DNA of 11,979 nucleotides from the NCBI GenBank assembly GCA_022453515.1, contig JAJNNY010000190.1, positions 1 to 11,979 of the forward strand. The letters run 5' to 3'. Position numbers and translations under genes: made by a program. Source of the stretch: Astrocystis sublimbata. Lineage: Eukaryota; Ascomycota; Sordariomycetes; Xylariales; Xylariaceae. Each line of letters starts with the position of its first letter. The first letter of the stretch is position 1. This document shows, piece after piece, positions 8,699-11,979 of this stretch. The notes beneath the pieces were generated by a model. That model was not told the origin of the DNA, ran no database searches, and saw only the letters and a program-made list of their open reading frames with translations.

Positions 8699-8792
8699 AG
8701 TTAACCGATTGAATACTATCGGTCTCTTCGAAATAGGGTCACTATTCACAGCACTTCCTACATGTGGCAATAGAAAGAATTCGTCCACGACC
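8699..8792 (+). pseudogene. Decayed fragment of P2-like coding sequence
   Basis: This noncoding stretch aligns with P2 codons at 9837-9942. Matching words include AACCGA(T/C)TG, AATACT, CTTCG, GGGTC, CTATT, CATGTGGCAA, GAAAG and ATTCGTC. About 11 bases are missing after AACCGATTG, and there are small indels, so no frame survives. All the transition differences I count run C to T or G to A in the fragment (for example GTCAACCGACTGG vs GTTAACCGATTGA; GGAATGGGGTCGC vs GAAATAGGGTCAC), alongside several transversions. It lies between P1 and the P2 promoter, and is read here as the remains of another family copy. Confidence 0.65.
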
Positions 8793-8811
8793 TATATAGA
8801 AGGCAACTAGT

Positions 8812-8909
8812 CTGCATTCACTACATGCCTGCATTCACTACTTGCCTGCATTCGCTACTTGGGCTCACCTCGCGGCTATAGAAGGCAACCAGTCTGCATT
8901 CATTACTTG
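8812..8909 (+). repeat. Promoter repeat array, four copies of a 16-mer
   Basis: The 16-mer CTGCATTCACTACTTG (or one-base variants) occurs at 8812-8827, 8829-8844, 8846-8861 and 8894-8909, that is with periods of 17, 17 and 48 bases. The wider module adds GGGCTCACCTC(A/G)(T/C)GGCTATA and GAAGGCAAC. A single copy occurs before P1 at 6731-6746. These may be stacked factor sites or promoter fragments left by unequal exchange. Confidence 0.85.
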
Positions 8910-8987
8910 GGCTCACCTCATGGCTATATAAGGAGCCCTTCCCTCCACCCTTCGTCTTATCTTTTTCTTTCCTTCTACATCATCAAC
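8886..8987 (+). promoter_or_regulatory. P2 core promoter with TATATAAGG and CT-rich leader
   Basis: Near-identical to the P1 promoter block at 6723-6822. A canonical TATA box (8925-8932) is followed by AGCCCTTCCCTCCACCC and a TTTTTCTTTCCTTC pyrimidine tract. The transcription start is probably within or just after the tract, giving a leader of about 300 nt before splicing. Confidence 0.75.
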
Positions 8988-9162
8988 TTGGACCACATAC
9001 CAAAACAAATCTAAAGGAAAACTCGAGACTTGCCTCCACATACACACACAAGCATCACTTGATTGCTACATACTTCTGGCTGCACTCTCAATCATTACAC
9101 ACTATTACTTCTAATACGAAAGTAATACTGTCGTCTATTCGCCCGCAGTTGCCTCACATTCT

Positions 9163-9245
9163 GTAAGTCTGCCACCTTTCCTTGATACAGGCATATGCAC
9201 GTCACTTCATCAAGTGCCCGGCTAATCACGATCTCACTCCGATAG
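9163..9245 (+). other. Predicted 5'UTR intron of P2 (83 nt)
   Basis: The donor GTAAGT at 9163, branch GGCTAATCAC and acceptor CCGATAG at 9245 are visible, and the ATG follows 41 bases later. The second half is homologous to the P1 leader intron, so the intron predates the duplication. Confidence 0.65.
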
Positions 9246-9285
9246 TCTGACTCTCCACATTCACACAAGTCACCTCGTTGTCAAG

Positions 9286-10224
9286 ATGGATTCCGCGAAC
9301 ATGCGTGATATCAACGAAACCCCCGTCAACCAGGCGGGACAGAAGATGATGAGCGCTGGGTTCGTCACCGAAGGCCAGGACATTAACTCCAACTCCGTGC
9401 TCAATGCTTGCACCGCTCTTGTCAAAACAACCCGAGCACTATCTCGTCTCGCCCACAATAAGCCACCACACCGTGTGGTTCAAGAGCTAGGCTCACCTCA
9501 GCCCTCAGGCTCAAAGGCAACGAGTTCCGATGATGATAATGACATCATATATATCGAGAGAGATTCAATTCCTAACGCTCGCAAGCGACAAGCCGACGGC
9601 GAATACGCAGAGGAATACGACTATGAGATTCCTCGGCCCAAGCGAGCAAAGACCATGGAAGAACTCACAAACGAGGTTAAATGGAAAGCCTATGAGCTTG
9701 TGGCGAATTATTGGGCGGAACGCAACGACCAATTTGACGGAAGCTTCGAGACCGTCGGTGTCTTTGGGAAGAAGTGGCTGTTTACATCTAATCAGTCAAT
9801 GCCGCCAACAAAATCTATACAACCCATGCAACAAAAAGTCAACCGACTGGACGAAAAGAACAATACTGTCTGTCCCTTCGGAATGGGGTCGCTATTGAAA
9901 GCCCTGCCTCCATGTGGCAAGAAAGAGCATTCGTCACGAGCTCTGCCAACACTACACCACCCGAAAATACCCAAACAGTCCGCCGGTGCTTCCAATGGGA
10001 TGTATTTTGGGAACTCGCCTATCACACCCATCCTGCACACCGCCCGCCCGCGCCGCAGACTGGGTGCCAAAATCCCAGGTCAGCCCAGTGTGCGGAATGG
10101 GGCTCATTTTTCAAATTCACATGTTCCCATCCGCAGCACCAGGCCATGCCCCCGCTACAATGCGAAGACGGTCAAACAAATATGTCAAGCTGCTCCTTTC
10201 GAGCCTCGTCGTCCCTGGATGTAG
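9286..10224 (+). CDS. P2: paralog of P1, SIM-like motif plus bipartite NLS, function unknown
   Basis: An open frame of 312 aa, not recognised as a named family. It aligns with P1 over one block: RALSRLAHNKP (50-60) with RALPTLVSKKP; SDDDNDIIYIERD (81-93), SIM-like, with DDDLIYIET; basic pair ARKRQ (98-102) and PRPKRAK (116-122) with P1's two basic clusters; and AYELVANYWAERNDQF (135-150) with LELLRLKLLWAEQDA. The C-terminal half diverges. Two ~31-aa repeats occur at 235-266 and 269-298, sharing NGxxFxNS, PI, T, RP, R, AK and Q. The protein ends FEPRRPWM, and after the stop another frame reads DDLWSWGGSLLFGK (10257-10298), like the P1 repeat core, so the C-terminus may have been cut by a frameshift. 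ATG at 9286 is used as first in frame after the leader intron; Met6 (9301) is an alternative. The 3' two-thirds from 9488 lies in the left arm of the palindrome. Confidence 0.78.
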   Translation: MDSANMRDINETPVNQAGQKMMSAGFVTEGQDINSNSVLNACTALVKTTRALSRLAHNKPPHRVVQELGSPQPSGSKATSSDDDNDIIYIERDSIPNARKRQADGEYAEEYDYEIPRPKRAKTMEELTNEVKWKAYELVANYWAERNDQFDGSFETVGVFGKKWLFTSNQSMPPTKSIQPMQQKVNRLDEKNNTVCPFGMGSLLKALPPCGKKEHSSRALPTLHHPKIPKQSAGASNGMYFGNSPITPILHTARPRRRLGAKIPGQPSVRNGAHFSNSHVPIRSTRPCPRYNAKTVKQICQAAPFEPRRPWM

Positions 10225-10733
10225 GGAAGGGCATGAGCATAGGTGGATTAGGTGTGGACGACTTGTGGTCATGGGGAGGATCTCTGTTATTTGGGAAGAT
10301 TACTGGGAGATATTGAGCAGGACAGGACATAGGACAGCTAGAGATGGAAGTAGGAGAAAATGGTCCTGTACTGGAGCTTCATTTGAGAGTTTCTTCTGTC
10401 ATGCATAGCCCTGACCAAGACCTCGGTGGCAGCTCCGACCCTCCGGGAAGTGTGAGGGTGCGGTTACAATAATTTATATATCAATGTCTATTATGAAACA
10501 ATGCTATTGTGCCTATTGTAATGTGACGCATGTAATATAAGACGTTTGTAATCAACGTCGGGTGATTTAAAAACAATACCGATTGCTTAGCATTCAACCC
10601 CTTTGTCCCCTTAGATAAGAGAGGTATATAAATAACACATAGAATAATATAGTGATAGGATAATGGGTTAAAAATAAAAAATAGATATTTATTTTTTTAT
10701 TATTTTATAATTATTTCCTGTTTATTTAAATAC
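10225..10733. other. P2 3' flank, increasingly AT-rich to the palindrome axis
   Basis: No gene. The first ~100 bases contain P1-repeat-like coding remains in another frame. From about 10640 the sequence is nearly all A and T (for example ATAGATATTTATTTTTTTAT), a plausible site for breakage, hairpin formation or polymerase fold-back. The mirror copy is at 10734-11242. Confidence 0.6.
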
Positions 10734-11242
10734 GTATTTAAATAAACAGGAAATAATTATAAAATAATAAAAAAATAAATATCTATTTTTTATTTTTAAC
10801 CCATTATCCTATCACTATATTATTCTATGTGTTATTTATATACCTCTCTTATCTAAGGGGACAAAGGGGTTGAATGCTAAGCAATCGGTATTGTTTTTAA
10901 ATCACCCGACGTTGATTACAAACGTCTTATATTACATGCGTCACATTACAATAGGCACAATAGCATTGTTTCATAATAGACATTGATATATAAATTATTG
11001 TAACCGCACCCTCACACTTCCCGGAGGGTCGGAGCTGCCACCGAGGTCTTGGTCAGGGCTATGCATGACAGAAGAAACTCTCAAATGAAGCTCCAGTACA
11101 GGACCATTTTCTCCTACTTCCATCTCTAGCTGTCCTATGTCCTGTCCTGCTCAATATCTCCCAGTAATCTTCCCAAATAACAGAGATCCTCCCCATGACC
11201 ACAAGTCGTCCACACCTAATCCACCTATGCTCATGCCCTTCC

Positions 11243-11979
11243 CTACATCCAGGGACGACGAGGCTCGAAAGGAGCAGCTTGACATATTTGTTTGACCGTC
11301 TTCGCATTGTAGCGGGGGCATGGCCTGGTGCTGCGGATGGGAACATGTGAATTTGAAAAATGAGCCCCATTCCGCACACTGGGCTGACCTGGGATTTTGG
11401 CACCCAGTCTGCGGCGCGGGCGGGCGGTGTGCAGGATGGGTGTGATAGGCGAGTTCCCAAAATACATCCCATTGGAAGCACCGGCGGACTGTTTGGGTAT
11501 TTTCGGGTGGTGTAGTGTTGGCAGAGCTCGTGACGAATGCTCTTTCTTGCCACATGGAGGCAGGGCTTTCAATAGCGACCCCATTCCGAAGGGACAGACA
11601 GTATTGTTCTTTTCGTCCAGTCGGTTGACTTTTTGTTGCATGGGTTGTATAGATTTTGTTGGCGGCATTGACTGATTAGATGTAAACAGCCACTTCTTCC
11701 CAAAGACACCGACGGTCTCGAAGCTTCCGTCAAATTGGTCGTTGCGTTCCGCCCAATAATTCGCCACAAGCTCATAGGCTTTCCATTTAACCTCGTTTGT
11801 GAGTTCTTCCATGGTCTTTGCTCGCTTGGGCCGAGGAATCTCATAGTCGTATTCCTCTGCGTATTCGCCGTCGGCTTGTCGCTTGCGAGCGTTAGGAATT
11901 GAATCTCTCTCGATATATATGATGTCATTATCATCATCGGAACTCGTTGCCTTTGAGCCTGAGGGCTGAGGTGAGCCTA
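11243..11979 (-). CDS. Inverted, 5'-truncated second copy of P2
   Basis: Exact mirror of P2 codons from about residue 69 to the stop, running leftward from the window edge. It retains the SIM-like and NLS elements and the C-terminal repeats. The promoter and first ~68 residues, if present, would lie beyond the window. If the palindrome is real, this is a convergent identical gene; if it is an assembly fold-back, this copy does not exist. Confidence 0.5.
   Translation of the reverse strand, partial: GSPQPSGSKATSSDDDNDIIYIERDSIPNARKRQADGEYAEEYDYEIPRPKRAKTMEELTNEVKWKAYELVANYWAERNDQFDGSFETVGVFGKKWLFTSNQSMPPTKSIQPMQQKVNRLDEKNNTVCPFGMGSLLKALPPCGKKEHSSRALPTLHHPKIPKQSAGASNGMYFGNSPITPILHTARPRRRLGAKIPGQPSVRNGAHFSNSHVPIRSTRPCPRYNAKTVKQICQAAPFEPRRPWM

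Larger units (their letters stand above)
9488..11979. repeat. Perfect zero-spacer palindrome (inverted repeat), truncated by the window end
   Basis: Each base x at 9488-10733 is the complement of base 21467-x at 10734-11979. The axis lies in TTTAAATAC|GTATTTAAA, with no spacer. I checked the axis region, several internal segments and the extreme end (TAGGCTCACCTC against its complement at 11968-11979), and every reading frame recurs at exact mirror coordinates. Arms are at least 1,246 bp, because the right arm runs off the window. They hold the last two-thirds of P2 and its AT-rich 3' flank. Confidence 0.97.

Noticed and set aside
8812..8909. CRISPR-like array
   Set aside because: Repeats are 16 bases with almost no spacers and sit next to a TATA box in eukaryotic-type sequence; these are promoter repeats.
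9489..9500. AGGCTCACCTCA at the palindrome's outer limit matching the promoter word GGCTCACCTCA
   Set aside because: An 11-base match coinciding with the window edge is intriguing but too short to claim that the arm ends at a repeat; the arm may simply continue past the window.
9912..10408. 134- and 164-codon forward frames overlapping the end of P2 and their mirror copies at 11059-11555
   Set aside because: They overlap P2, which has paralog support, in other frames. Only the short WSW...FGK segment after the P2 stop seemed worth keeping, as a possible decayed tail.
10734..11979. Telomere or hairpin-telomere interpretation of the palindromic end
   Set aside because: No TTAGGG/CCCTAA array is present near the axis or edge, and filamentous ascomycete chromosomes do not use closed hairpin ends; without reads it stays speculation.

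Overview
The window reads as nuclear DNA of a filamentous ascomycete. The genes are sparse and interrupted by 58-92 nt introns with GT...AG borders and CTRAY-like branch points, and the proteins are a fungal-type cupin, an SDR and an epoxide hydrolase. The class cannot be told from sequence alone. The odd length (11,979 bp), an AT-rich left edge and a right edge lying inside a perfect palindrome suggest a whole contig or a contig end rather than an arbitrary slice.

Left part (1-5591), an accessory metabolic neighbourhood. A cupin-fold protein (+; exons to 707, 800-925, 993-1176) has an unresolved, possibly broken 5' end. An atypical SDR oxidoreductase (-; 2961-2036 and 1977-1872) has its last exon recovered by splicing. 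A microsomal/juvenile-hormone-type epoxide hydrolase (+; 4198-5591, four exons) carries all catalytic motifs but has a one-base frameshift in exon 1. Together they could modify an epoxide- or carbonyl-containing small molecule, but no backbone enzyme is visible, so a biosynthetic cluster is only inferred.

Middle and right (6700-10650), a tandem pair of paralogous genes that I do not recognise from any named family: P1 (7152-8321, 389 aa) and P2 (9286-10224, 312 aa). Both encode low-complexity, probably disordered basic proteins. They share an acidic-hydrophobic SUMO-interacting-motif-like element (DDDLIYIE / DDDNDIIYIE), then a bipartite NLS-like basic pair, then a short helix ending in WAE. 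P1 continues into about seven degenerate repeats with the signature ERPWSW...IP..KRP.FG; P2 continues into two copies of an NG..F.NS repeat. The duplication covers the whole transcription unit: a near-identical core promoter (TATA region and CT-rich leader), a homologous 5'UTR intron, and similar 3' flanks. A decayed scrap of P2-like coding sequence sits between the two genes, so the family has been copied more than once.

Right end (9488-11979): a perfect inverted repeat with no spacer, axis between 10733 and 10734 and arms of at least 1,246 bp. It places a second, truncated, inverted copy of P2 tail-to-tail with the first. It is either a fold-back assembly artefact or a very recent palindromic duplication; the sequence alone cannot decide.
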